From Blastococcus sp. CT_GayMR16 (GTDB lineage: Bacteria > Actinomycetota > Actinomycetes > Mycobacteriales > Geodermatophilaceae): 64,000 bases of DNA. The position numbers and the translations under genes are program-made. The notes under the pieces are model-generated. The model searched no databases and had not been told where the DNA came from. It worked only from the letters and a program-made list of their open reading frames with translations. Shown here piece by piece: positions 7,375 through 16,210 of this stretch; position 1 is the first letter of the stretch, and every line of letters begins with the position of its first letter. Location of the stretch: positions 1 through 64,000 of the forward strand of contig NZ_SPQK01000005.1 in the NCBI RefSeq assembly GCF_004570875.1. Direction: 5' to 3'.

Positions 7375-9576
7375 TGCCTTCTCCAGCCACTCGGCGCGCT
7401 CGTCGGTGGCGAGCGCGGCGACCTCGGCGGCCAGCCCCGGGTGGTCGGCGAGTCCCCGTTCGGTCTCCAGCAGCGCGGTGGCCTCGGCGCGGGCCGCGGC
7501 GATGAGGTCCTCGTCCTCCAGCAGCGACAGCATCCGGATGCCCGAGCGCTTGCCGGACTGCGCGGCACCGAGCACGTCACCCTCCCGGCGGGTCTCGAGG
7601 TCGAGCCGGGCGAGCTCGAACCCGTCGGAGGTGGCGGCGACAGCGGCGAGCCGCTGGCCCGTCGGGGAGTCCGTCCTCGCGTCGGTGACGAGCAGACAGA
7701 GGCCGGCGTGCCTGCCACGGGCGACGCGGCCGCGCAGCTGGTGGAGCTGGCTCACGCCGAAGCGGTCGGCGTCCATGACGACCATGACCGTGGCGTTGGG
7801 GACGTCCACACCGACCTCGACCACCGTCGTCGCCACGAGGACGTCGATCTCGCCGGCGCCGAAGGCACGCATGCGGGCGTCCTTGTCCTCGGGTCCTAGC
7901 CGCCCGTGCAGGACGTCGAGCCTCAGTCCGGCGAGCGGGCCGTTGCGCAGGATCTCGGCGACGTCGAGTACGGCCAGCGGCGGGCGGCGGTCGCTGACGG
8001 GGCCGTCGTCCGGGGCGCCGTCGGCGTCCTCGGGCTCGTCGTCGGCGCCGGCAGCGTCGGTGGGGCTGTCCCCGATGCGGGGGCAGACGACGTAGGCCTG
8101 CCGCCCTGCGGCGACCTCCTCGCGGAGCCGCTCCCAGGCGCGATCGAGCCAGCCGGGTCTCTCCGACTGCGGGACGACGGAGCTGGACACCCCGCCGCGA
8201 CCGCTGGGGAGCTGCCGCAGGGTCGAGATCTCCAGGTCGCCGTAGACGGTCATGGCCACCGTGCGCGGGATGGGCGTGGCGGTCATGACGAGCACGTGCG
8301 GCGGCCGGTTGCCCTTGGCGCGCAGGGCGTCGCGCTGCTCCACGCCGAAGCGGTGCTGCTCGTCGACGACGACCAGGCCGAGGTCGGCGAAGTCGACGCC
8401 CTCCTGCAGCAGGGCGTGCGTGCCGATGACGATGCCCGCTCGGCCCTCTGCGACGTCCGCCCGGGCTTCGCGCTTCGCGGCGGCCTTGAGCGAGCCGGTG
8501 AGCAGGCTGACGCGGGTGCCCGCCGGATCGCCGTCGAGCTCGCCGGCCCGGCCGAGCGGACCGAGGAGCTGCCGGATGCCGCGGGCGTGCTGCGCGGCGA
8601 GCACCTCGGTCGGGGCGAGCAGGGCGGCCTGTCCCCCGGCGTCGACGACCTGTGCCATGGCGCGCAGCGCGACGACGGTCTTGCCGGAACCGACCTCGCC
8701 CTGCAGGAGCCGGTGCATCGGCTGGTCGCGGTCGAGCTCCACCGCGAGCTCCTCCCCCACCTCCCGCTGGCCCGCGGTGAGCTCGAACGGGAGGGCGGCG
8801 TCGACGGCGTCGAGCAGACCCCCGTCGCGGCGCGGCCGCGCGATACCCGGCTCCAGTGCCGCGGCCCGACGGCGGGCGGCGAGGGTCAGCTGGAGGATCA
8901 GCGCCTCGTCCCACTTGAGCCGGAGGCGGGCCCGCTCGACGTCCTCCCCGGTGGTGGGCCGGTGGATGTCGAGCAGAGCGGCTGCCAGCCACGGGAGCCC
9001 GTGCCGCCGTCGGATCTCCTCCGGCAGCGGGTCCTCGACGAGCTCGGTGAAGCCGCCCGATGCGCCGAGCAGCAGCTTGACCGACTTCTGGATGACCCAG
9101 CTCGAGACGTCCTTGCTGGCGGGGTAGATGGGCACGAGTTCGCGGGCCCAGTCGTCGTCGCTGTCGTCGTCCCCGCTGAGCAGGTGCATGTCGGGGTGGG
9201 TGAACTGCAGCTGCCCCTGGTACTTGCCGACGGTGCCGGCGAACAGACCCCAGGCGCCGTGCTTGAGCCCGGAGTGCCGGTAGTTGAAGAAGACGAGCTT
9301 CATCGAGCCGGCGCCGTCGCCGACGGTGACCTCGGTGATCGTGCCGTGGCGCTGGCGCATGCGGCGGCTGTTCACGCTCGTGATCTGGGCGAGAATGGTG
9401 ACGCGGTCGCCCTCCTGCAGATCGTCCAGCCGGGCCATCTCACCGCGCCGGGCGTAGCGGCGCGGGTAGTGGCGGAGCAGGTGACGCACCGTGTGCAGCG
9501 AGAGCTGCTCGGCCATCCCCTTCGCCGTCTTCGGTCCGAGCACCTTGCTGAGCGGTGTCTCGAGGGTCACCGCCAT
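7372..9576 (-). CDS. recG: ATP-dependent DNA helicase RecG
   Basis: 734-aa branch-migration helicase that processes stalled replication forks. The N-terminal wedge/OB domain covers about the first 170 residues; Walker A is in LLQGEVGSGKTVV, a DEQH box in VVDEQHRFGVEQRD, motif III in TATPIPRT, and motif VI in QLRGRVARGRHAGLC. I chose ATG 9576 (MAVTLETPLSKVLG), which has the family N-terminus; upstream in-frame sequence overlaps the DAK2 gene and looks noncoding. A 40-residue acidic, low-complexity insert (about residues 490-530) lies within the C-terminal helicase region. Confidence 0.95.
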   Translation of the reverse strand: MAVTLETPLSKVLGPKTAKGMAEQLSLHTVRHLLRHYPRRYARRGEMARLDDLQEGDRVTILAQITSVNSRRMRQRHGTITEVTVGDGAGSMKLVFFNYRHSGLKHGAWGLFAGTVGKYQGQLQFTHPDMHLLSGDDDSDDDWARELVPIYPASKDVSSWVIQKSVKLLLGASGGFTELVEDPLPEEIRRRHGLPWLAAALLDIHRPTTGEDVERARLRLKWDEALILQLTLAARRRAAALEPGIARPRRDGGLLDAVDAALPFELTAGQREVGEELAVELDRDQPMHRLLQGEVGSGKTVVALRAMAQVVDAGGQAALLAPTEVLAAQHARGIRQLLGPLGRAGELDGDPAGTRVSLLTGSLKAAAKREARADVAEGRAGIVIGTHALLQEGVDFADLGLVVVDEQHRFGVEQRDALRAKGNRPPHVLVMTATPIPRTVAMTVYGDLEISTLRQLPSGRGGVSSSVVPQSERPGWLDRAWERLREEVAAGRQAYVVCPRIGDSPTDAAGADDEPEDADGAPDDGPVSDRRPPLAVLDVAEILRNGPLAGLRLDVLHGRLGPEDKDARMRAFGAGEIDVLVATTVVEVGVDVPNATVMVVMDADRFGVSQLHQLRGRVARGRHAGLCLLVTDARTDSPTGQRLAAVAATSDGFELARLDLETRREGDVLGAAQSGKRSGIRMLSLLEDEDLIAAARAEATALLETERGLADHPGLAAEVAALATDERAEWLEKA

Positions 9577-9580
9577 GATG

Positions 9581-11188
9581 TCACTCGACCCCGACCTGCA
9601 GGAGGATTCCGTCGGGGCCGCCGCCGTACCTGGTGACCTCGATGGTGGGGTGCTGGGTCGCCAGGTGCCGGCAGACGACGTCGCCCAGGGCCTCGTCGGA
9701 ACCGACCACGAGGGTCGCCATCTCACCGCCGGCCGACAGCAGGCGGTCGAGGAGGTCACAGGCGACGGCGGCGAGGTCGCTGCCGATCACCACGACGTCG
9801 CCCTCGGCCGAGCCCAGGGCGTCACCGGGCTGGCAGCGACCGGCGGAGGTGAGCGCCTCCTGCTCGGCGACGGTGACCTCGGCCCAGCGGGTCGCCGCCG
9901 CGGCCTCGGCCATCGCGATGACATCGTCGCCGAAGCGGCGGGCCGGGTCGGTGACTGCGATCGCTGCGAGGCCCTGCACCGGTGACCGGGTGGGGACGAC
10001 GCCGACGTCCCGGCCCACCTCGCGGGCGCGGGTGGCGGCGCGGGCGGCGACGGCGGAGAGGCCGGCGTCGTTGGGCAGGACGACCACCTCGAGGGCGACG
10101 GAGGCCAGCACCTCGGCGAGGATCTCGTCCTCCGTGACCCCGTCCGGACCGCAGGCGACGACGCGGACCCCTTCACCCCGGAAGAGCTGGGCGAGCCCGT
10201 CGCTGGCGACGACCGCGACCACGGCACGGGTGCCCGGGACGGGAGCGGACGGCAGGACCGGCGCCAGCGGGGAGACCGAGATCCGATAGGGCCGCCCGGC
10301 CTCGATGCCGGCCTCGATGGCCGCACCGACGTCGGCGCAGTGGACGTGGACGTTCCACTCCCGGCCGGTCGGGGTGTCGACGCCGACGACGACGAGGCTG
10401 TCGCCGAGCGCGGCGAGGCCGTGGTGCAGGCGTGCGACGGCGTCCTCGTCGCTGTCCGCGAGCAGGTACTGGACCTCGCTCCCAGGGCCCGCTGGCGGCT
10501 GGTGCGGCAGGTGCTCGCCGGTGTGGTGGTGGCCGTGGTCGCGGCGGGCGAGCGCGGGACGGGACGGCTCGACGCCGGTCACCGTGGTCACGAGCGCGTC
10601 GAGGACGAGGCAGAGGCCGGCGCCCCCGGCATCGACGACGCCGGCCTCGCGCAGGACCTCGAGCTGGCCGGGGGTCGCCTCGAGGGCGACGCGGGCGCCG
10701 TCGGCTGCGGCGCGGACGACGTCGGACAGGTCGGCGTGACCGGCGTCGACGGAGGCGACCGCGGCCTCGGCGCCGAAGCGGGCGACGGTGAGGAAGGTTC
10801 CTTCCTCGGGATCGGCGACGGCCGTGTAGGCGGTCTCGGCGGCCTTCTGCATGGCGGCGGCGAAGGCGGGACCGTCGGCGGGCGGCTGGCCGGCGAGCTG
10901 GTCGGCCAGGCCGCGCAGCAGCTGGGCGAGGATCGTGCCGGAGTTGCCTCGCGCTCCGAGCACCGCGCCGCGGGCGAGGATCGACCAGGCGGACTCGGTC
11001 GTCCTCGGGCCTTCTGAATCGAGCGCGGCGATGGCGGCCTGGGCCGTCAGCAGGAGGTTGGTGCCGGTGTCGCCGTCGGGTACCGGGAAGACGTTGAGGT
11101 CGTCGAGCCGGCTACGGGACTCGGACAGGACCTCGACCGCGGCCCGGTACCAGTCACCGACCGCGGCGTCATCCAGCGCCTGCAGCAC
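9581..11188 (-). CDS. DAK2-domain protein (FakA/YloV-type)
   Basis: 535-aa protein with an N-terminal DhaL/DAK2 ATP-binding domain: NVFPVPDGDTGTNLLLT at about residues 27-43 carries the metal-binding Asp residues, followed by GARGNSGTILAQLLRG. A central linker rich in His/Arg/Pro (about 210-240) leads to the C-terminal DegV-associated domain. In Firmicutes the homologue FakA is the kinase subunit of fatty-acid kinase; no FakB/DegV partner lies in this window. The start is GTG 11188; no other start gives a credible N-terminus. It is four bases upstream of recG, as in other actinobacteria. Confidence 0.88.
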   Translation of the reverse strand: MLQALDDAAVGDWYRAAVEVLSESRSRLDDLNVFPVPDGDTGTNLLLTAQAAIAALDSEGPRTTESAWSILARGAVLGARGNSGTILAQLLRGLADQLAGQPPADGPAFAAAMQKAAETAYTAVADPEEGTFLTVARFGAEAAVASVDAGHADLSDVVRAAADGARVALEATPGQLEVLREAGVVDAGGAGLCLVLDALVTTVTGVEPSRPALARRDHGHHHTGEHLPHQPPAGPGSEVQYLLADSDEDAVARLHHGLAALGDSLVVVGVDTPTGREWNVHVHCADVGAAIEAGIEAGRPYRISVSPLAPVLPSAPVPGTRAVVAVVASDGLAQLFRGEGVRVVACGPDGVTEDEILAEVLASVALEVVVLPNDAGLSAVAARAATRAREVGRDVGVVPTRSPVQGLAAIAVTDPARRFGDDVIAMAEAAAATRWAEVTVAEQEALTSAGRCQPGDALGSAEGDVVVIGSDLAAVACDLLDRLLSAGGEMATLVVGSDEALGDVVCRHLATQHPTIEVTRYGGGPDGILLQVGVE

Positions 11189-11360
11189 GGGCGGAGGGTA
11201 CCCATGTGTGGTGACAGGACCGGTTGACGCGACCGATCCCACGCCCGGTGAGGGGGTGCGGCGACGCCTTCCCCCCGGAGCGGTTAGACTTCTGGACGGT
11301 CTTGATGCGGGTGCTGCCTTGCCCCGCCGTCTGTGAACGATTCTCTGGGAGTGATTAACC

Positions 11361-11552
11361 GTGGCTGCCGTGTGCGATGTGTGTGGCAAGGGGCCCGGTT
11401 TCGGTATGTCGGTGTCGCACTCGCACCGCCGCACGCCGCGCCGTTGGAACCCGAACATCCAGTCCGTGCGGGCGCTCATCGCCCCCGGAAACCGTCGTCG
11501 GATCAACGCGTGCACCTCGTGCATCCGCGCCGGCAAGGTCGTGCGCGCCTGA
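11361..11552 (+). CDS. rpmB: 50S ribosomal protein L28
   Basis: 63-aa ribosomal protein starting at GTG 11361 (MAAVCDVCGKGPGFGM), with a GGGAG ribosome binding site ten bases upstream. CDVC near the N-terminus and CTSC near the C-terminus form the zinc-binding (C+) type of L28. It is divergent from the DAK2-recG genes, the usual actinobacterial placement, and ends just before a strong bidirectional terminator. Confidence 0.95.
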   Translation: MAAVCDVCGKGPGFGMSVSHSHRRTPRRWNPNIQSVRALIAPGNRRRINACTSCIRAGKVVRA

Positions 11553-11586
11553 CCTGAGGGTCTGCGCGTCCCGGTAGTCCCGGGTG

Positions 11587-11615
11587 AACCCCGGAGGTCC
11601 TCGACCTCCGGGGTT
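11587..11615. terminator. Perfect 13-bp terminator hairpin
   Basis: AACCCCGGAGGTC is followed by the loop CTC and its exact reverse complement, then TTCTTCG. It lies between the convergent ends of rpmB (+) and the DUF222-HNH gene (-), so it can serve both strands. The T-tract is poor, as is usual in high-GC actinobacteria. Confidence 0.8.
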
Positions 11616-11686
11616 CTTCGCGTTTCGAGCACGTGCGCGCTGCGAGGCGCACCCAGGGACGACACGCCACCCTCCGAGAGTCGCCA

Positions 11687-13570
11687 TCAGAACGGTGCCT
11701 CCTGCCCGGGCGCAGCCTCGAGCGAGCCCGGGCGCCATAGGCGGAGCCGTTCCAGCGTGCTGGGGCCCCGGGTCGCGGTAGCCGCCGACGGTGACTGTGA
11801 CGGTGACGCTGTCGGTGGCGGGAGGTTGTCGTCGGTGCCGTAGCGGGGTGGTCGGGTGGTGACGGTGTCGCCGCTGGGGGTGGTCCATCGCAGGGCGCCG
11901 TCGGGGAGGGGGGTCATGGTCCAGCCGGGTGCCTGGTGGCTGAGTCGGTGGTGGTGGCGGCACAGGCAGCACAGGTTGGTCTCGCTGGTGGGTCCGGTCG
12001 GCCAGGGGGTGTTGTGGTCGAGGTCGCAGCGGATCGCGGTGGCGCGGCAGCCGGGGAAGCGGCAGCGGCGGTCGCGGGCGCGCACGAACCGGGCGAGCGG
12101 GGCCGAGGGGCTGTAGCCGGGGCTGTCCGGTGGTGGGGCGAGTCCGGGGCCGGTGGGCGGGTGGTGGCAGGCCCGTTTTCCGGTGCGGCAGGCCCTGCGG
12201 CCGCAGGTGGCGGTGTGCCGGATCCAGGTGGCGTCGGTGAGGGCGAGCAGTTGGCCGGAGATTTCTTCGACGACCGCGATCTGCGGGAGGTGGGCGAGGC
12301 TGGTGCCGGCGATGGTGCGGAGGCCGAGCAGGTCGGCCAGCCGCCCCGCGGGGGGCTCCATCGCGACGGCGGCGGGCTCTTCCGCGGGGGGCTCGATCGC
12401 GGCCGGCTCGACCGCGGCGGCCTCGCCCGCGTCGCCGTGGGTCTCGGTTTCGGGGGCTTCAGGTCGCGGGAGCAGGCCGAGGGTGTGGGCGAGTTCGCGC
12501 ACCAGGACCGCCGGCACCGGGTGGCCGTCGACCTCGCCGGGTCCGCCGCCGCCGGTCAGCGTGTCCACGCCGGCGACGACGGTCAGCCCGATCCGCACCG
12601 GACCGTTGCTGCCCGGCCGCAGGATCAGATCCACCAGGCAGTCGATCATCCGCTGGTCCTTGGTCCGGGTGTCGCCGGGCGTGCGGCAGTCCTCGGCGTA
12701 GGCCTCCAAAGCCTTCCGGCACGCCTGCGCGACCGGCAGCGGCAGCGTCGCCGACAGGCTGCCCATGCCGTCCTCACCCGGATACACCCGCACGCTGCGG
12801 TCCCGGATCGCGGCGGCCAGCCGGCGGGCGGCCGCCGCGGCGTCGGCGCGCAGCACCGCCCGCCGGGCCGCCACCTTCAGCTGGGTCACCGTCCTGCCCT
12901 CGGCGCCGCCCAGCAGCCGGGCCTCGACCTCCGCCCGGGCCTCCTCGGTCACCGGCCCGACGATCTCGGCCATCGCCCGCGCGTGGTCCCAGCCGATCAC
13001 CCCGGCCTCCAACGCGGCCAGCGTCGCCGGCAACCGCTCGGTCAGCGTCACCGACTCCGCCAGCAGCCCGGCCGCGGCACGCGACGACAGCCCGAAGGCG
13101 ACCATCACCTCATCGACGGCCCACTCGCTCACCGCCGTCAACGCTTCCGCTCGGGCCGCCCGCGACGCGACCGCCGCCGCCCCCACCTCCTCATCGGGCC
13201 GGTCCAGCACGACCGCCGGCCGAGACCTGGCGAACGCGGCCAACGACCGGGCCTGCACCGCCGCCAACCGACGCTGCTCCACCTGCGCCGCACTCGCCGC
13301 GGCCAGATGTTCCGCACCGGCCTCCAACAGCCCGCGGAAAACCGTCAGCCCCGGGAACCGGTCGTCGCCAGCCGCGCCGTCGTCGACGGGCGCGGATTCG
13401 CCGGCAGGCGGGACGGGCTCGGGCCCGTTCACCTGAGGACGCTCGGGCGGTTCGTGCCGCGGACACACGTCGACGAGGTATCGGCGCCCCGACAGCTCGA
13501 CGAGCCAGCGAGCCAGCACCGCCTCGAACAGGGACACCCGCGGGGGAGGCGGCGTCAGCTGTTCGATCAT
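11687..13570 (-). CDS. DUF222 / HNH endonuclease domain protein
   Basis: 627-aa member of the actinobacterial DUF222-HNH (13E12-repeat-like) family. The long N-terminal and central part is the Ala-rich DUF222 helical domain. The C-terminal part has an HNH zinc-finger nuclease: RFPGCRATA, then DLDHNTPW (catalytic His), then CCLCRHHHRLSH. The family occurs in many copies in actinobacterial genomes and its biological role is not settled. The start is ATG 13570 (MIEQLTPPPPRVSLF). A near-perfect LexA-type box overlaps this start codon, suggesting SOS control. A Glu/Ala/Pro-rich low-complexity linker lies at about residues 385-430. Confidence 0.88.
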   Translation of the reverse strand: MIEQLTPPPPRVSLFEAVLARWLVELSGRRYLVDVCPRHEPPERPQVNGPEPVPPAGESAPVDDGAAGDDRFPGLTVFRGLLEAGAEHLAAASAAQVEQRRLAAVQARSLAAFARSRPAVVLDRPDEEVGAAAVASRAARAEALTAVSEWAVDEVMVAFGLSSRAAAGLLAESVTLTERLPATLAALEAGVIGWDHARAMAEIVGPVTEEARAEVEARLLGGAEGRTVTQLKVAARRAVLRADAAAAARRLAAAIRDRSVRVYPGEDGMGSLSATLPLPVAQACRKALEAYAEDCRTPGDTRTKDQRMIDCLVDLILRPGSNGPVRIGLTVVAGVDTLTGGGGPGEVDGHPVPAVLVRELAHTLGLLPRPEAPETETHGDAGEAAAVEPAAIEPPAEEPAAVAMEPPAGRLADLLGLRTIAGTSLAHLPQIAVVEEISGQLLALTDATWIRHTATCGRRACRTGKRACHHPPTGPGLAPPPDSPGYSPSAPLARFVRARDRRCRFPGCRATAIRCDLDHNTPWPTGPTSETNLCCLCRHHHRLSHQAPGWTMTPLPDGALRWTTPSGDTVTTRPPRYGTDDNLPPPTASPSQSPSAATATRGPSTLERLRLWRPGSLEAAPGQEAPF

Positions 13571-13578
13571 GTGTTCGA
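13563..13578 (-). promoter_or_regulatory. LexA-type (SOS) box over the start codon
   Basis: On the minus strand the sequence is TCGAACACATGATCGA, matching the mycobacterial/actinobacterial SOS box TCGAAC-N4-GTTCGA at all but one position. The gene's ATG lies inside the spacer, so a bound repressor would block the translation-start region and any short-leader promoter. Several 13E12-family genes in M. tuberculosis are LexA/SOS-responsive, which fits. Confidence 0.65.
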
Positions 13579-13709
13579 TAGTAGCCGACTCACACGCCTC
13601 TGACCAGCGCGAACACGGCCTGTGGACAGTGCCTGGCGATGTGGAAAACATCGCGGCGGAATCCTCGCGGCACCGCACAGTGGCGACATGCAGCAGCGCC
13701 CACCAACCC

Positions 13710-14339
13710 TCAGACGGGGCCTATCCCCCGCCCCCGCGCCGCGGTCACCACGAGCTCGACGACCGCCTCCACTGGCAGCGCCGTGGTGTCCACCACCAGG
13801 TGGTAGTGCTGCGCCGACGCCGGATCGCACCGGTAGAAGTGCCGCACGTAGGCCTCGCGCGTCCGGTCGTTGGCCTCCATCTCGCGCAGGATGTCCTCTC
13901 GGGACCGCCCCGACCGCTCGATGGCCGACTCCAGGCGGCGCTCCCGCGGACCGTCCAGGCGCACGTGCAGCGCGTCCGCCCGCTCCTTCAGCACGAGTGC
14001 CCCGGCACGGCCGAGCACGACTCCTCCGGCCCCGTCGGCGATCTCGGCCAGCACCCGCTCGGTCTGCTGCCGGTACGCCCGGGCGTCGGGCAACGCCGAC
14101 ATCGGGAGCACCCCGCCGACCGGATCGGGCATCGTGCCCAGGGAGGCGACGAGCCGCCACAGCCCGCGCAGGACCGTCTCGTCGTTCGCCTCGGCCTCCG
14201 ACACCGTCACACCGAGCCGGCCGGCCACCTGCGCCGCGATCGCCCGGTCGTGGAACGGCAGCCCCAGCCGCTCGGCGACCGCCCGCGAGACCTCCGCCCC
14301 GGCCGCTCCGTACGCCGCCGACACGGTCACGATGCCCAT
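13710..14339 (-). CDS. Cytidylate kinase-like family protein
   Basis: 209-aa P-loop-type protein of the cytidylate kinase-like family. The N-terminus MGIVTVSAAYGAAGAEVSRA resembles the GxxGxGxG/S nucleotide loop but lacks the GKS/T lysine of canonical kinases, as is common in this family. A conserved HDRAI motif (residues about 30-34) and VVLGRAGA in the middle are typical. The substrate is unknown; a role in nucleotide metabolism is only inferred from the family. The gene overlaps the GNAT gene upstream by 13 bases, and both follow thiL. Confidence 0.72.
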   Translation of the reverse strand: MGIVTVSAAYGAAGAEVSRAVAERLGLPFHDRAIAAQVAGRLGVTVSEAEANDETVLRGLWRLVASLGTMPDPVGGVLPMSALPDARAYRQQTERVLAEIADGAGGVVLGRAGALVLKERADALHVRLDGPRERRLESAIERSGRSREDILREMEANDRTREAYVRHFYRCDPASAQHYHLVVDTTALPVEAVVELVVTAARGRGIGPV

Positions 14340-14869
14340 GACGACCCCTCCTCGCCCGACTCCGGGGCCACAGCCAGCTCCTTGCCCAGGAACACCGCCT
14401 CGGGCGAGCACGCGTAGATCCCGTAGCCGCCGACCGGGAGGTACCCGAGATCCGCGTACAGCGCCAGGGCCTCCGGCTGCTGCTGCCCGGTGTTCAGCAC
14501 GACCGAGCCGTGGCCCGCCCGTGCGGCGCCGTCCTCCAGTGCCGCGACGATCACCTGGGCAAGCCCCTTGCGGCGGAAGGCCGGCTCGACGTAGACCCGC
14601 TTGATCTCCGCCACGCCCTCGGGCAGCGCTCGCCACGCTCCGCACCCCGCCGGCACGCCGTCCACCTCGGCGACCAGGAAGATCCCCAGCGGCGGCAGGA
14701 ACTCCGCCGGATCCACGACGGCGGCGTCCCGCCCGCCGTAGCGCCGCACGTACTCCTCCTGCACCTGCTCCACGAGGTAGTGCGCCACCGGGTGGTCGTA
14801 GGGCAGTGGCCGCAGACTCGCCCGCGTCCCGTCGCGCAGGACCACCTTTCGATCAGCCGAAGTGGACAT
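14327..14869 (-). CDS. GNAT-family N-acetyltransferase
   Basis: 180-aa single-domain acetyltransferase. The acetyl-CoA loop is RRKGLAQVIVAALE (about residues 98-111), preceded by the beta-strand VAEIKRVYVEPA and followed by VVLNTGQQQPEALALYADLGY, the usual GNAT C-terminal half. The substrate cannot be predicted. It overlaps thiL by 17 bases upstream and the kinase-like gene by 13 bases downstream, so the three are probably co-translated. Confidence 0.85.
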   Translation of the reverse strand: MSTSADRKVVLRDGTRASLRPLPYDHPVAHYLVEQVQEEYVRRYGGRDAAVVDPAEFLPPLGIFLVAEVDGVPAGCGAWRALPEGVAEIKRVYVEPAFRRKGLAQVIVAALEDGAARAGHGSVVLNTGQQQPEALALYADLGYLPVGGYGIYACSPEAVFLGKELAVAPESGEEGSSWAS

Positions 14870-15902
14870 GCCCGGCTCCCTCCGCTCCGACGGCCCGGAC
14901 GACGTCCGCGGCCGACTCGCCGTTCACGAGCACTCCCGGCCTCTTCCCGCCCTTGCGGACCTCGCCGATCACGGTCCAGCCCTCGGGCAGCACCGCACGC
15001 GGTGAGAACGTCGCGACCAGGGCGTGGTCCTCCCCGCCCGTCAGCACCCACGCCATCGGGTCGACCCCCAGCGCAGCGCCCACCTGCTGGAGCGGGCCGG
15101 GCGGCTCCAGGCACGCGCGCTCCAGCGCCGCCCGGTCCAGGTCGACGACGACGCGGCTGTCGGACGCGATGTGCCCGACGTCGGCCAGCAGGCCGTCGCT
15201 CACGTCGCACATCGCCGTCGCGCCCGCCTCGGCAGCGGCCGGACCGGCCGCGTACGGCGGGGTGGGCCGGCGGTGCGCCGCCACCGCGGCGATCGGGCTG
15301 GTGAACCCCCGGCGCAGGACGGCGAGACCGCAGGCGGCCCAGCCGAGCCGCCCGGCCAGCGCCACCACGTCGCCCGCACGGGCGCCGGACCGCAGGACGG
15401 GCGCCCGCCCACCCAGGTCGCCCAGCGCAGTCACGGAGAGCACCACAGCGGCACTGTCGGCAGCGGCAGCGACCAGGTCGCCACCCACCACGGCGGCACC
15501 GAGCGGTGCGCACTCCGCTGCCAAGCCCGCGGCCACACCCTCGAGCCAGGCCGTCTGGGTGGTCGACGGGCAGGCCAGCCCGACGAGCAGGGCGGTCGCC
15601 GTCCCACCCATGGCGGCGATGTCGGCCAGGTTCGCGGCGGCGGCCTTGTGGCCGATGTCCTCGGCCGTCGACCAGTCACGCCGGAAGTGCCGGCCCTCGA
15701 CCAGGACGTCGGTGCTCGCCGCGACCCGGCCGTCACTGGTCCGGAGGACGGCGGCGTCGTCCCCCGGCCCGACTTCGGCGGCGCGCGCGGAACCGGCCTG
15801 GGCCAGTACCCGGGCGATCACGCCGAACTCCCCGACGACGCGGACGCTGTCGGCCGGGTCACCGCGAGGGACGAGGGGGCGGGGGCGAGTCACCTGCCCC
15901 AT
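14853..15902 (-). CDS. thiL: Thiamine-monophosphate kinase
   Basis: 349-aa enzyme phosphorylating thiamine monophosphate to the cofactor ThDP. Family motifs seen: VGPGDDAAVL near residue 45 (ATP/Mg binding), STDVLVEGRHFRRDW, DLADIAAMGG-type segment, and CDVSDGLLADVGH. I chose ATG 15902 (MGQVTRPRP). It is divergent from the Lrp-domain gene across a 74-base gap with no visible TPP riboswitch. ThDP is needed by ilvB and the decarboxylase gene elsewhere in the window. Confidence 0.94.
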   Translation of the reverse strand: MGQVTRPRPLVPRGDPADSVRVVGEFGVIARVLAQAGSARAAEVGPGDDAAVLRTSDGRVAASTDVLVEGRHFRRDWSTAEDIGHKAAAANLADIAAMGGTATALLVGLACPSTTQTAWLEGVAAGLAAECAPLGAAVVGGDLVAAAADSAAVVLSVTALGDLGGRAPVLRSGARAGDVVALAGRLGWAACGLAVLRRGFTSPIAAVAAHRRPTPPYAAGPAAAEAGATAMCDVSDGLLADVGHIASDSRVVVDLDRAALERACLEPPGPLQQVGAALGVDPMAWVLTGGEDHALVATFSPRAVLPEGWTVIGEVRKGGKRPGVLVNGESAADVVRAVGAEGAGHVHFG

Positions 15903-15976
15903 CCTGCCGCTGCGGTAGGTTGCCGAACTGACCGCCACCCGGCGGGCGGCAACGAAGCCCTGAGGAAAGGTCTCCC

Positions 15977-16210
15977 GTGGTCCACGCCTACATCCTCATC
16001 CAGACCGAAGTCGGCAAGGCGGCCCAGGTCGCCGCGACCATCGCCGAGATCGACGGCGTGTCCACGGCCGAGGACGTGACGGGTCCCTACGACGTGATCG
16101 TCCGCGCCGAGGCCGAGAGCGTCGACGAGCTCGGCCGGCTGGTCGTCGCCCGCGTGCAGTCCGTCGACGGCATCACCCGTACCTTGACCTGCCCCGTCGT
16201 CAACATCTGA
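15977..16210 (+). CDS. Lrp/AsnC ligand-binding domain protein
   Basis: 77-aa stand-alone RAM (Lrp/AsnC C-terminal) domain: alternating beta-alpha segments (VHAYILIQTEVGKAA..., PYDVIVRAEAES, ITRTLTCPVVNI) with no helix-turn-helix. Stand-alone RAM proteins bind amino acids and can modulate Lrp-type regulators. The start is GTG 15977 with a GAGGAAAGG ribosome binding site. The stop codon overlaps a possible CTG start of the next gene. Confidence 0.88.
   Translation: MVHAYILIQTEVGKAAQVAATIAEIDGVSTAEDVTGPYDVIVRAEAESVDELGRLVVARVQSVDGITRTLTCPVVNI

Noticed and set aside
11936-13603. 555-codon plus-strand frame opposite the DUF222-HNH gene
   Set aside because: Antisense shadow of a gene with clear HNH residues and a LexA-type box at its start.
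15903-15976. TPP riboswitch between thiL and the Lrp-domain gene
   Set aside because: The 74-base gap lacks the conserved CTGAGA and related THI-box segments.
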